Below are positions 6,588-13,863 of a DNA stretch of 18,728 nucleotides, in pieces. Below the pieces are notes generated by a model. It ran no database searches and had not been told where the DNA came from. It was given only the letters and a program-made list of their open reading frames with translations. How positions within the stretch are numbered: position 1 is the stretch's first letter; each line of letters begins with the position of its first letter. The stretch lies in contig CAUZTZ010000039.1 of assembly GCA_963582805.1 (NCBI GenBank), positions 1 to 18,728 on the forward strand. Reading direction: 5' to 3'. The stretch is from GCA-2687515 sp963582805. GTDB lineage: Bacteria > Pseudomonadota > Alphaproteobacteria > Rhodospirillales > UBA2165. The position numbers and the translations under genes are program-made.

Positions 6588-7455
6588 AGTAGCCGATCAC
6601 GCCGTTTTTGTGGGCCAGCCGCCGCTTGCCAATATCGAAACGCATCAGGTCTTCGCCGATGATGATCGGGCCGGGGTAATCGGCGCGCACGGTATCGAGC
6701 AAGAAATCCCGGTCGAAGCGGGGCGGAACGAAGTGGTTGAGGATCAGGCATTTGGCTTTCGATTCGGCGGCGACCTTGCCGACCTGGTCCGATACGGTGT
6801 GGTAGTTCTGCACCGATGCGCGCCCGGCAGCGGTGCGCGCCCCGGTGAGCGGCATGGTATCCACATGCACGAACACCTCGTGGATCAGCGCGTCGGCGCC
6901 TTGGGCGGCATCGATCAGGGCCTGGCAGTATTTGGTGTCGCCGGAGAAGACAACCTTCTGGCAATCGGCTTCGAAGACAAAGCCGAAGGCGTGGCGGATC
7001 GGCGCATGCTCAACCCGGACGGCGGTAACGCGGAGCCCGCCTTGATCCCAGATGACGCCTTCTTCGAACTCGGTGACTTCAACATCGAAGGCGGCGTTCG
7101 AGGCCCGCTTTTCATGTTTGATGCGCAGCTCCCGCTCTTCGCGCCAAAGTTCCATCAGCCCATCGGTAAATTTGGCGATGCCGGGCGGCCCAAAAATGCG
7201 GTGCGGGACATCGCGGCTCTGATGGAACGACGACATCAGCAATTGGTAGAGGTCAACAAGGTGGTCGGAATGCATGTGGGTGATGAACAGAGCATCGATC
7301 GCGGCGCTGCTGGCGCCGGCTTCCAGCAGCCGCTGGGTGACGCCCGATCCCACATCGATGAGGAACGTTTGTTCGCCGGACCGGATCAAATTTCCGGCGC
7401 CGTAACGGTCGGGATTGGCGATCGGGCAGCCGGTGCCCAAAAGCGTTATGTCCAT
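6586..7455 (-). CDS. MBL-fold metallo-hydrolase (RNase Z/arylsulfatase-like)
   Basis: The product is 289 residues from the ATG at 7455. It starts MDITLLGTGCPIANPDRYGAG and has the metal motif THMHSDH (His60, His62, Asp64, His65). Further conserved positions are EHAPIRHAFG, FSGDTKYC with the bridging aspartate, and LNHF with the last histidine. The layout matches the RNase Z-like branch of binuclear zinc hydrolases, whose members include tRNA 3' nucleases, arylsulfatases and phosphodiesterases; it lacks the extended tRNA-binding exosite arm expected of a true RNase Z. The start at 7455 has an AGGGG site, while in-frame ATGs at 7470 and 7476 lack one. The stop lies at the edge of the MITE-like element. 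The gene diverges from the hydrolase at 7494 with only 38 bp between them. Confidence 0.88.
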   Translation of the reverse strand: MDITLLGTGCPIANPDRYGAGNLIRSGEQTFLIDVGSGVTQRLLEAGASSAAIDALFITHMHSDHLVDLYQLLMSSFHQSRDVPHRIFGPPGIAKFTDGLMELWREERELRIKHEKRASNAAFDVEVTEFEEGVIWDQGGLRVTAVRVEHAPIRHAFGFVFEADCQKVVFSGDTKYCQALIDAAQGADALIHEVFVHVDTMPLTGARTAAGRASVQNYHTVSDQVGKVAAESKAKCLILNHFVPPRFDRDFLLDTVRADYPGPIIIGEDLMRFDIGKRRLAHKNGVIGY

Positions 7456-7493
7456 GGCGTGCCCCTGCATTTGCAATAAGGAAGGATCGAGAG

Positions 7494-8555
7494 ATGGCTG
7501 ATTATTTGGACGTGGCCGCGGTCATGGAACGCTGGAGCCCGCGCTTTATTTCCAACGGCGTGCCGCTGGCCGATTACCGGGCGGCGGCTGCGGCGATCAC
7601 GGCGATGGAGGATTGGGGCCCGGCCTGGAGTCAGCGCGCCGAAACCCACGAGGCCATGGGAATGGCGGCGTTGGAGGCGGGCAACATGATCAGCGCCGGC
7701 GAGCATTTGCAGACGGCGGCAGTTGTTTATCATTTCGCCAAGTTCATCATGGTCGGCGATATGGTGCAAATGCGCAGCCTGCACGAAAAAGCGGTGCGCT
7801 GCCGGAATTTGGCCTTGCCGTATATGGATCCGCCTGGGGAGAGGGTGGAAATCCCCTATGCGGGCTCCAAGCTCATTGGCATTCTGCGGAGACCCAAGGA
7901 CGTGGCCCGCCCGCCGGTGGTGGTCATGTGCATGGGGATGGATAGCGCCAAGGAGGAAATGGCCACCAACGAGGCGCATTTTCTTCGCCGTGGCTTGGCG
8001 ACGCTGGCCTTTGACGGCCCCGGCCAAGGCGAGGCGGAATATGAATTTCCGATCCTGCCCGAATACGAGGCGCCGGTGGGTGCGGTCATCGATTATCTGG
8101 AAAGCCGGGACGATGTGGATGCGGGCCGGGTGGGGCTTTGGGGCGTTTCCTTCGGCGGCTATTACGCGCCCCGGGCGGCGGCGTTCGAGCCTCGGGCCAA
8201 GGCCTGCATCGGCATATCCGGGCCGTTCAATTTCGGCCCCCTGTTCCGTAGCAGCGGCGGCAACGAGGTGTTCCGGGTGCGCGCCCACGCCGCCAGCATG
8301 GAGGACGCCTTTGCAATCGCCGACCGGGTGGACATGACCGGCATTGCCAAAAACATCACCTGTCCGTTGATGCTGATCGGCGGTGCTTTGGATACCATGG
8401 CGCCACCTTCGGAACAGCAGCGCCTGGCCGATGAAGCGTCGGGGCCGTCGCATGCGCTGATATTGGAGGACGGCAATCACTGCGCCAACAATGTGCGCTA
8501 CAAATACAGCCCGCAATCGGCCGACTGGATCGCCGGCCATCTGGGCGCCGATTAA
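7494..8555 (+). CDS. Alpha/beta hydrolase, dihydroxypseudooxynicotine hydrolase/FrsA-like
   Basis: The protein is 353 residues: a helical N-terminal cap of about 115 residues (MERWSPRFISNGVPLADYRA onward), then an alpha/beta hydrolase core. The triad is Ser219 in GLWGVSFGGYY, Asp300 in GGALDTMAP and His329 in EDGNHCANN, with FDGPGQGE in the oxyanion region. The long N-terminal helical domain together with this triad resembles 2,6-dihydroxypseudooxynicotine hydrolase, which breaks a C-C bond in nicotine breakdown, and related FrsA/DUF1100 proteins. The exact substrate is not known. An AAGGAAGGA ribosome binding site precedes the ATG. The gene ends 22 bp from the end of the convergent BKACE gene and has no obvious operon partner. 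Confidence 0.87.
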   Translation: MADYLDVAAVMERWSPRFISNGVPLADYRAAAAAITAMEDWGPAWSQRAETHEAMGMAALEAGNMISAGEHLQTAAVVYHFAKFIMVGDMVQMRSLHEKAVRCRNLALPYMDPPGERVEIPYAGSKLIGILRRPKDVARPPVVVMCMGMDSAKEEMATNEAHFLRRGLATLAFDGPGQGEAEYEFPILPEYEAPVGAVIDYLESRDDVDAGRVGLWGVSFGGYYAPRAAAFEPRAKACIGISGPFNFGPLFRSSGGNEVFRVRAHAASMEDAFAIADRVDMTGIAKNITCPLMLIGGALDTMAPPSEQQRLADEASGPSHALILEDGNHCANNVRYKYSPQSADWIAGHLGAD

Positions 8556-8577
8556 AGCCGTGGCCATCTGCGCAAAC

Positions 8578-9459
8578 CTATTTGCCGATACCGATCATGG
8601 CGCGGGCCTCGTCCGGGCTGGCGATATCGTCGCCCATGAGGCGGATAATATTGGCCGCCTTTTCCACCAGGGCTGCATTCGAGGGCGCCAAAACCCCGTA
8701 CTCGATATAGAGATTGTCTTCGAGCCCGACGCGCACTTGGCCGCCCAAAAGCACCGCCGCGGCGACCATGGGCATCTGGAAGCGCGATATGCCGAACGCC
8801 GACCAGAGCGCGCCGGCCGGCAACTGGTCGCGCATATAGGCCATGGTCTGCACCGTCGCCGGCGCCCCCCAGGGAATGCCGAGGCACAGCTGGAACAGGC
8901 CGGGCCCCTCCAGATCGCCTTGGCCGATCATGTATTTGGCCAGCTCGATATGGCCGGGATCGAAGCATTCCAGCTCCGGCGTGACACCGGCGGCCTTGAT
9001 GAGGCCGGCCATCTCCGACAAGTGGCGGGGCAGATTGAGGAACACGTTGGCCCCGAAATTCATGGTCGCCACATCGAGGCTGCAGACTTCCGGCTGCAAC
9101 GCTTCGATATGGCGGGTGCGGATTTCCGGCGTCGTCAGGTTCGATCCGGGCGCGCCTATTTGCGGATCATCGTCGCCGGGAATAAAGGTGGCGCCGGGGC
9201 CGGTGGTCAGGTTGATGATGACATCGGCGCCCGAGCCCTCGATACGTTCTTTGACTTCGGCGTAATGGGCCAGCTCCATGGAGCGCCCGGTGGTTTCGGG
9301 ATCGCGCACATGGATATGGACGATGGCCGCGCCCGCCGCGTGGGCTTCCAGCGACGAGGTGGCGATCTCTTCCGGGGTTACCGGAACGGCGGGGTTTTTG
9401 TCCCGCGTGCCGGCGCCGCCGCCGGTGACGGCGCAGGTGATCATGATTTTGCGTGCCAT
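8578..9459 (-). CDS. Beta-keto acid cleavage enzyme (BKACE, DUF849)
   Basis: The protein is 293 residues, typical for this zinc-dependent TIM-barrel family. It starts MARKIMITCAVTGGGAGTR and has the zinc pair HIHVRD (His48, His50). NLTTGPG, ELECFDPGH and VRVGLEDNLYI follow in the usual order, the last carrying the conserved catalytic Glu. BKACE enzymes split a beta-keto acid with acetyl-CoA into acetoacetate and a new CoA ester, as 3-keto-5-aminohexanoate cleavage enzyme and dehydrocarnitine cleavage enzyme do. The substrate pocket cannot be assigned by eye. It is the last gene of a minus-strand operon, 21 bp after the methyltransferase, with a GGAAAGGAAG ribosome binding site. Confidence 0.93.
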   Translation of the reverse strand: MARKIMITCAVTGGGAGTRDKNPAVPVTPEEIATSSLEAHAAGAAIVHIHVRDPETTGRSMELAHYAEVKERIEGSGADVIINLTTGPGATFIPGDDDPQIGAPGSNLTTPEIRTRHIEALQPEVCSLDVATMNFGANVFLNLPRHLSEMAGLIKAAGVTPELECFDPGHIELAKYMIGQGDLEGPGLFQLCLGIPWGAPATVQTMAYMRDQLPAGALWSAFGISRFQMPMVAAAVLLGGQVRVGLEDNLYIEYGVLAPSNAALVEKAANIIRLMGDDIASPDEARAMIGIGK

Positions 9460-9480
9460 GGATTGTCTTCCTTTCCCTCG

Positions 9481-10197
9481 TTAATCGTTACGGTGAAGCG
9501 CGCCGTAAATAAAAAATTCGCCGCTGTATTGGATTTGGCTCCGCCATCCGCGCTTCGCCATCTGGGCGCTCAGCCGCACCGGCTCAAAATAATTTTTGAC
9601 GATGCGAAAGTTCTGGCCATCGGCGAGGGTGCGCATCACAATTTCCTCGCCCTCGGTGATGCGCCGCTCGCCGCCCCATTGGGGCTGGCCGAGATTGGTT
9701 TTGTTCGGCGCCGGCGCATTGTCGATAAAAAAGGCCACGCCGCCGGGCTTCAGGCAAGTGGCCGTCATATCCCAGAATTCATCCAAGGCGGCGCCCGGTA
9801 TATGGCTCAGCCAGAAGCCGAAAAATACCAGATCATAGGTTTCGTCGGGCCGCCATTGAAACAGATCGGCCTCGATATAGGCGACGTTGGCCGCCGCCAG
9901 TCGTTGGCGGTTGCGGGCGATCACTTCGGCGGACGCATCCACCGCCGTTACCCGTTCGGCGCCCGCCGCCAGGGGCTTGGTCCAATTGCCGGTGCCGGCG
10001 GCCAGCTCCAAGGCGCTTGTCACCGGCAGCAGTTCCGCCAAGGCAGCTTCGACAATGGCGATTTCGGCGTTCCAGGCTTTGGTGTGTTCGGCCCCGCCAT
10101 CATAGCGGCCGCGCCTGAACCACCAGTCATCATATTCCGGCGCCCGCGCCCGGTAATATTCCTTCTGCTCGGCCAAAATGGTCTCGGCATCGGACAT
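9481..10197 (-). CDS. Class I SAM-dependent methyltransferase
   Basis: The product is 238 residues. Motif I is ALELAAGTGNW (about residues 63-72), the acidic ribose-binding residue is Asp87 in VTAVDAS, and the following motifs read IEADLFQW and YDLVFFGFWLSHIP. The N-terminal segment EYYRARAPEYDDWWFRRGRYD is the cap seen in small-molecule methyltransferases of the methyltransf_25/31 type. It should move a methyl group from SAM to an O, N, C or S atom of a small substrate; which one is unknown. It starts 3 bp after the stop of the class II aldolase gene and ends 21 bp before the BKACE gene, so it belongs to the same transcript. Confidence 0.9.
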   Translation of the reverse strand: MSDAETILAEQKEYYRARAPEYDDWWFRRGRYDGGAEHTKAWNAEIAIVEAALAELLPVTSALELAAGTGNWTKPLAAGAERVTAVDASAEVIARNRQRLAAANVAYIEADLFQWRPDETYDLVFFGFWLSHIPGAALDEFWDMTATCLKPGGVAFFIDNAPAPNKTNLGQPQWGGERRITEGEEIVMRTLADGQNFRIVKNYFEPVRLSAQMAKRGWRSQIQYSGEFFIYGALHRND

Positions 10198-10200
10198 AGC

Positions 10201-10977
10201 CTAGTGCCGGTAGCTTTCGTCGGTGCGGTCCAATTCGCGCTGCCAGGCGGGCCAGTCGGCCTGGCCGCGGCCCTGCCCGTGGGCGATGTGCTGGCGAACG
10301 GCAGTGCGGCAGACCTCGGCGGGCGGAAGGATCAGCTCGGCGCCCCCCGCCATCAATTGCAATTGGATTTGCGACGCCTTGACCAGATGGGTGGTGTGCA
10401 CAAAGGCCTCGCGCACGTTTGTCCCCACCGTAACCGAGCCGTGGCTGCGCATCAGCATGACCGGCTTGTTGCCGAAATTGGCAATGATTTCATCGCGCTC
10501 TTCGGCGTTTTCGGTGATGCCCTGATAGTCGTGATAGGCGATCTGCTCAAACAGGAAAATACCGTCCTGGGTGAGCGGCAGCAGCCCTTCCTTGGTGGCC
10601 GAGATGGCGGTCGAGGCTTCTTCGTGGATATGAACGGCGGCGCTCACATCGGTGCGCGCGCGCATGATCGCCGAATGCAACACAAAGCCGGGCCGGTTGA
10701 CGCCGGCGCTTTCGTCCAGCTCTTGGTGAATATTGACTTTGGCCAAGTTGGATGCGGTCACCTCGTCCCACAAAAGCGGGTGCGCCTTCATCAGCATGAA
10801 ATCGGGCTCGCCGGGAACCCGCGCCGAGCAGTGGTTGTAGATCGAGTTGCACCAATCGTTGCCGCGCACCAGCCGGTAACAGGTGGCCAGATCAACCCGC
10901 GTGGCCCATTCTTCATCCGAAACCTTGCCCTCCAGGCTGGCCGGATGGCGAACCGCGTTGATCATATCATCGGGCAT
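10201..10977 (-). CDS. Class II aldolase/adducin family protein
   Basis: The protein is 258 residues, with the adducin-like order NHCSARVPG, FMLMKAHPLLWDEVTASNLAKV, then VHIHEEAS (zinc ligands His116 and His118) and LMRSHGSVTVG (His179 as third ligand). Class II aldolases use zinc for retro-aldol cleavage or decarboxylation of sugar phosphates and hydroxy-keto acids. The adducin-like branch, with WDEVTAS, is widespread in catabolic clusters and often of unknown substrate. TAGGAGA gives a clear ribosome binding site. The preceding gene, a PPOX-type flavin protein, ends 104 bp upstream on the same strand, and the methyltransferase follows after 3 bp. Confidence 0.9.
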   Translation of the reverse strand: MPDDMINAVRHPASLEGKVSDEEWATRVDLATCYRLVRGNDWCNSIYNHCSARVPGEPDFMLMKAHPLLWDEVTASNLAKVNIHQELDESAGVNRPGFVLHSAIMRARTDVSAAVHIHEEASTAISATKEGLLPLTQDGIFLFEQIAYHDYQGITENAEERDEIIANFGNKPVMLMRSHGSVTVGTNVREAFVHTTHLVKASQIQLQLMAGGAELILPPAEVCRTAVRQHIAHGQGRGQADWPAWQRELDRTDESYRH

Positions 10978-11037
10978 GGATGGTCTCCTATAAAAGGTCT
11001 GCGGGCCGCCGAAAATACAATTACCGGCGCCGCGCTC

Positions 11038-11091
11038 CGGCCCTTATCCGGCGGCGAAGCGGCGGTTTCGGTGAGCGGCCCTTAGCCGGCG
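11038..11091. repeat. 16-bp direct repeat at the 3' end of the PPOX-type gene
   Basis: CGGCCCTTATCCGGCG (11038-11053) recurs as CGGCCCTTAGCCGGCG (11076-11091) with one mismatch. The second copy holds the stop codon and last codons of the minus-strand gene that ends at 11082. The first lies in the 104-bp gap before the class II aldolase. It looks like a small duplication of the gene's tail; no function is evident. Confidence 0.6.
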
Positions 11092-11540
11092 CCGATCTCG
11101 GCGAGCGGTTTGCCGTTAAGCTGCTCGGCCCGGGAGAGGCGGATCAAAATCGCCTGGCCCTTTTTGTCGGGATCGCCGTTGCGCTCGGCCTCGACCATGC
11201 CGTTCCACACTTTTTCGCGGATCTCGCCGTCATCGGCATGGACTTCCGCGGTGCCGTAAAATCGGGCGATGCCGCCGGCCGGCAAGGTGCCGTCGCCGCC
11301 GCGCGCGCCGAGGGCGGGATTGCGGTAATAGATGGTGAGCTTGGTGCCATCGACGACCGTCTCGTGGGTGGCGCCGCGTCCCCGGTCCCAGATGGCCAGG
11401 GTGTCGCCATCATAGACGTGGACGCTGCCGCGCGGGCTGACCTGGGCGAAGCCGTCTGCCATGCAGACGCCGACCAGACAGACATTTGCCGGAAAGGCGC
11501 CGTTGATATGATCGACAAGATTTTCGGGAATTAAAGCCAT
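11082..11540 (-). CDS. Pyridoxamine 5'-phosphate oxidase-like FMN-binding split-barrel protein
   Basis: This 152-residue protein has the split-barrel pattern of the PPOX-like family: VCLVGVCMADGFAQVSPRGSV around residues 20-40, then GDTLAIWDRGRGATHETV, LTIYYRNP and GGIARFYGTAEVH. Proteins of this size bind FMN or F420 and reduce small substrates or act as flavin carriers. True PdxH enzymes are longer and carry different substrate residues, so this is not pyridoxal phosphate synthesis. It is the first gene of the minus-strand set that continues with aldolase, methyltransferase and BKACE. Its start, with GAGGAC upstream, faces the divergent transporter gene across 138 bp. Confidence 0.85.
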   Translation of the reverse strand: MALIPENLVDHINGAFPANVCLVGVCMADGFAQVSPRGSVHVYDGDTLAIWDRGRGATHETVVDGTKLTIYYRNPALGARGGDGTLPAGGIARFYGTAEVHADDGEIREKVWNGMVEAERNGDPDKKGQAILIRLSRAEQLNGKPLAEIGAG

Positions 11541-11578
11541 GGTTTGATGTCCTCAATGATGTGTTGACGTGTGAAAGG

Positions 11579-11615
11579 TGCCGCTTTGCGGCAGGCTTGG
11601 GCCCATTATTAATGG
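11579..11615. promoter_or_regulatory. Two dyads in the divergent PPOX/transporter intergenic region
   Basis: TGCCGC-TTT-GCGGCA (11579-11593) is a perfect 6-bp inverted repeat. CCATTATTAATGG (11603-11615) is a perfect 13-bp palindrome. Both lie in the middle of the 138 bp between the divergent starts at 11540 and 11679, a common place for operators. The AT-rich palindrome could also contain a -10 element. Confidence 0.35.
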
Positions 11616-11678
11616 CAAATCGCCCCGATATCCAACATCCATTTGCGGCGCTGTCGCTGATTTGATACACGAGGATTG

Positions 11679-12584
11679 ATGCCAACCGATACGCCAGTCA
11701 TAACCCAAGGCCGCAACCTGATCCTCGGCATCGGGCTGATGGTGCTTTCGGTATTCCTGTTCCCGCTTAAAGATGCCTTCGTCAAATTGCTGGACGGCCA
11801 ATATTCCGCCATCCAGATCGTCTGGACCCAGTTCGCCGTCACTGCTGTCGTGTTTTTCGCGGTTGTCCTGGCGCGCGAAGGCAAGGGCGCGCTTTTGATC
11901 CGCGCGCCGGCGCTGCAGATATTGCGGGCCTTGTTCGTGACCACCGGCATGGGCACGTTCTATTGGGCGATCGCGTTGATCCCGCTCGCCGAAGCCACCG
12001 CCATGCAATTCATCGCGCCGCTGGTGGTGACCGCCTTGTCGCCGTTTTTGCTGGGCGAAAAAGTTAGTGTCCGCCGTTGGTTGTCGGTGATCGCCGGCTT
12101 TGCCGGGGTGCTTATTGTCTTCCAGCCCCAATTCGGCGGCGAGCGGGAGGGTTATTTCATCGCCCTCCTATCGGGGCTGTGCATCGGCTTCTTCTTTATC
12201 TTGAACCGCAAGCTGGCCAGCCGCGCCAGCCCCATAGCCTCCATCGCCTATTCGGCGTTCCTGGGCGCCATCATGGTTTCGCCGTTGGTGCCGTCGGTCT
12301 GGATTACGCCGCGCGCCGAAGATTTGTGGGTGATCGCCGGCTTCCTCACCTTCGCGCTGACCGGCCAGGCGGCCATGTTCTCGGCCTTTCATTTCGGCGA
12401 GGCGACGCTGATATCACCGTTCCACTACGTCCAGATCGTCGGCGCGACCTTGTTCGGCTATCTGTTTTTCAGCCAATTCCCGGAGCCTGCAAGGCTCAGC
12501 GGTATCGCCATTATCATCGCCAGCGGCATTTATATCGCGGTCAGGGAAGCCGGGAATTCACGCGCCGGTCTTGGCCGCCAGTGA
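11679..12584 (+). CDS. DMT-superfamily transporter (EamA domains)
   Basis: The protein is 301 residues with about ten hydrophobic segments in two EamA repeats, roughly residues 15-145 and 157-285. The first repeat contains NLILGIGLMVLSVFLFPLKD and ends with LAEATAMQFIAPLVVTALSP and EKVSVRRWLSVIAGFAGVLI. The second contains FGEATLISPFHYVQIVGATL. Such inner-membrane carriers export or import amino acids, nucleosides, amines and other metabolites. I chose ATG 11679 over the TTG three bases earlier because GAGG at 11671-11674 lies too close to the TTG. The 3' end overlaps the convergent MetE-like gene by 27 bp. Its neighbours suggest transport of a substrate or product of the local catabolic genes, which is an inference. 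Confidence 0.9.
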   Translation: MPTDTPVITQGRNLILGIGLMVLSVFLFPLKDAFVKLLDGQYSAIQIVWTQFAVTAVVFFAVVLAREGKGALLIRAPALQILRALFVTTGMGTFYWAIALIPLAEATAMQFIAPLVVTALSPFLLGEKVSVRRWLSVIAGFAGVLIVFQPQFGGEREGYFIALLSGLCIGFFFILNRKLASRASPIASIAYSAFLGAIMVSPLVPSVWITPRAEDLWVIAGFLTFALTGQAAMFSAFHFGEATLISPFHYVQIVGATLFGYLFFSQFPEPARLSGIAIIIASGIYIAVREAGNSRAGLGRQ

Positions 12585-13745
12585 ATATTGCTGGTCCTCG
12601 GCCAAACACCTGGCTTCGGGCAATCCCAGCTCTTTCCTCACCATATTCGTTCCCTGCACCATGGAGACCATCTTATAGGTCGCGTGGCGGCGGCTCATGC
12701 CTTCGCGGCCCATGCCGCAATCGGACGAGATGATCAGCCGTTCCGCCGGGATATGGGTGAGCGCTTCGCGGATAAGATCGGCCACCTGGTCCGGGCGTTC
12801 CACCTGCAAGGTGTGGTGATCGATGACGCCGATGGCGATTTTCTTGTCCTCGATCACTTCGCCGATGGCCTTCAGATCACCGGTGCCGGAGGAACAGGTC
12901 TCGAAGGTGAGCACATCGGCATCGACGTCGTTCAAGGCTTCCAAAGTCGGCTGGTAGCTCTGCACCTCGTTGAAGATGCGCTGTTGTGAGGGATTGCCCC
13001 AACAGGTGTGGCACCAAACTTCGGTCTTAGCACGCAAGCCCGTGACGGTCTTGTTGAAAACTTCCACCAACTCATTGACCCCCAACTTGCCGAACAGATC
13101 GCCGCGCACAGGGTTCATGTGGATTTGCGGCTCTTCCATCTGGATCACCGGGCAGCCGGCGTCGGCGAGATCGTTGAGCTCCGTATTGAGGGCCGCCGAC
13201 AGGGCCATGGTACGTTCCACCGGGTCTTTGTAATAATCGTCTTCCACCGAGGCGGCGAGAAGCTCGGGCGTGATGGTGCCGAACTTGATCGGCTTTTCGG
13301 TCATCCGCTGGGCGGCGCGCCAGAGGGCGGAAAACTGGAGATCGCCGGGGCCCACCGGTCCAACAATTTTGGGCATCACCTTTACTTCGAGAAAATCATG
13401 CAGGATATGGCCGCGCGGGAAGGCGGCGGCGCCGACCTGATATTCGGCCGGCTGCGGCGTCGTGGTGGAGAAGCCGGCCATGCGGAACGGCGCGTAGCTT
13501 TGCCACGATGATCCGGCAACTTGCGCGTCGTAATGGGCGTCGCCGTCGGTGCAGATATCGATGCCGGCCAGCTCCTGGGCCTTCAAATACACCATCACCG
13601 CGTCTTCGTATTGCTCCCGGTAGCGGCTGTCGACCATGGCTTCCAGGAACGAGCGACGGTCCAGATTGCCGGTGAACCAGGCTGGCCTGGGCAGCGAGCC
13701 GATGATCGATGTGGGCAGGACGGTGCCTTCGGACCCATTATACAT
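12558..13745 (-). CDS. MetE C-terminal-domain-like (UROD/MetE fold) zinc methyltransferase
   Basis: The product has 395 residues, about half of a full MetE, matching the standalone C-terminal catalytic barrel. It starts with LPTSIIGSLPRP, the usual opening of that domain. The zinc ligands of MetE are all present: His246 and Cys248 in WCHTCWGN, Glu282 in LTFETCSSG and Cys343 in SSDCGMG. CPVIQMEEPQ matches the substrate-side motif. The family moves methyl groups to or from thiols; core MetE makes methionine, while short homologues without the N-terminal domain act with other donors or have unknown roles. AGGAGGAGG gives a strong ribosome binding site. It diverges from the YCII-like gene and overlaps the transporter gene tail to tail. 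Confidence 0.88.
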   Translation of the reverse strand: MYNGSEGTVLPTSIIGSLPRPAWFTGNLDRRSFLEAMVDSRYREQYEDAVMVYLKAQELAGIDICTDGDAHYDAQVAGSSWQSYAPFRMAGFSTTTPQPAEYQVGAAAFPRGHILHDFLEVKVMPKIVGPVGPGDLQFSALWRAAQRMTEKPIKFGTITPELLAASVEDDYYKDPVERTMALSAALNTELNDLADAGCPVIQMEEPQIHMNPVRGDLFGKLGVNELVEVFNKTVTGLRAKTEVWCHTCWGNPSQQRIFNEVQSYQPTLEALNDVDADVLTFETCSSGTGDLKAIGEVIEDKKIAIGVIDHHTLQVERPDQVADLIREALTHIPAERLIISSDCGMGREGMSRRHATYKMVSMVQGTNMVRKELGLPEARCLAEDQQYSLAAKTGA

Positions 13746-13763
13746 GTGTGCCTCCTCCTAGAA

Positions 13764-13817
13764 TATTTCGGGGAAGTTATAGAAGGCCGTCATTGGTTTT
13801 GCCATCCCCCGGAAATA
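13764..13817. promoter_or_regulatory. Inverted repeat between divergent MetE-like and YCII-like genes
   Basis: TATTTCGGGG (13764-13773) pairs with CCCCGGAAATA (13807-13817) with one bulged base across 33 bp. It lies in the 118-bp region between the divergent starts at 13745 and 13864. Wide spacing makes it more like two half-sites for a dimeric regulator than a hairpin. I see no clear -10/-35 pair. Confidence 0.3.
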
Positions 13818-13863
13818 GCGGATATGATCGCTGCCCTTTTGCCAATGCCGCCGGAGACCCGAG

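Noticed and set aside
6586..7455. Calling the metallo-hydrolase tRNase Z (rnz)
   Set aside because: The core fold fits, but I cannot see the flexible exosite arm of RNase Z and the setting is catabolic, so I kept the general family name.
6316..7479. A 387-codon plus-strand open frame across the MITE-like element and the antisense of the metallo-hydrolase
   Set aside because: The opposite strand carries a complete MBL-fold protein with all metal ligands, and the 5' part of this frame is the repeat element.
8491..11085. An 864-codon plus-strand open frame running through the minus-strand BKACE, methyltransferase and aldolase genes
   Set aside because: It is a mirror frame of three well-recognised genes in GC-rich DNA. 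Its translation is low-complexity and rich in Gly, Ala, Arg, His and Asp, with no domain motifs.
11082..11540. Calling the split-barrel protein PdxH
   Set aside because: It is too short and lacks the PdxH C-terminal region; only the general PPOX-like fold is supported.
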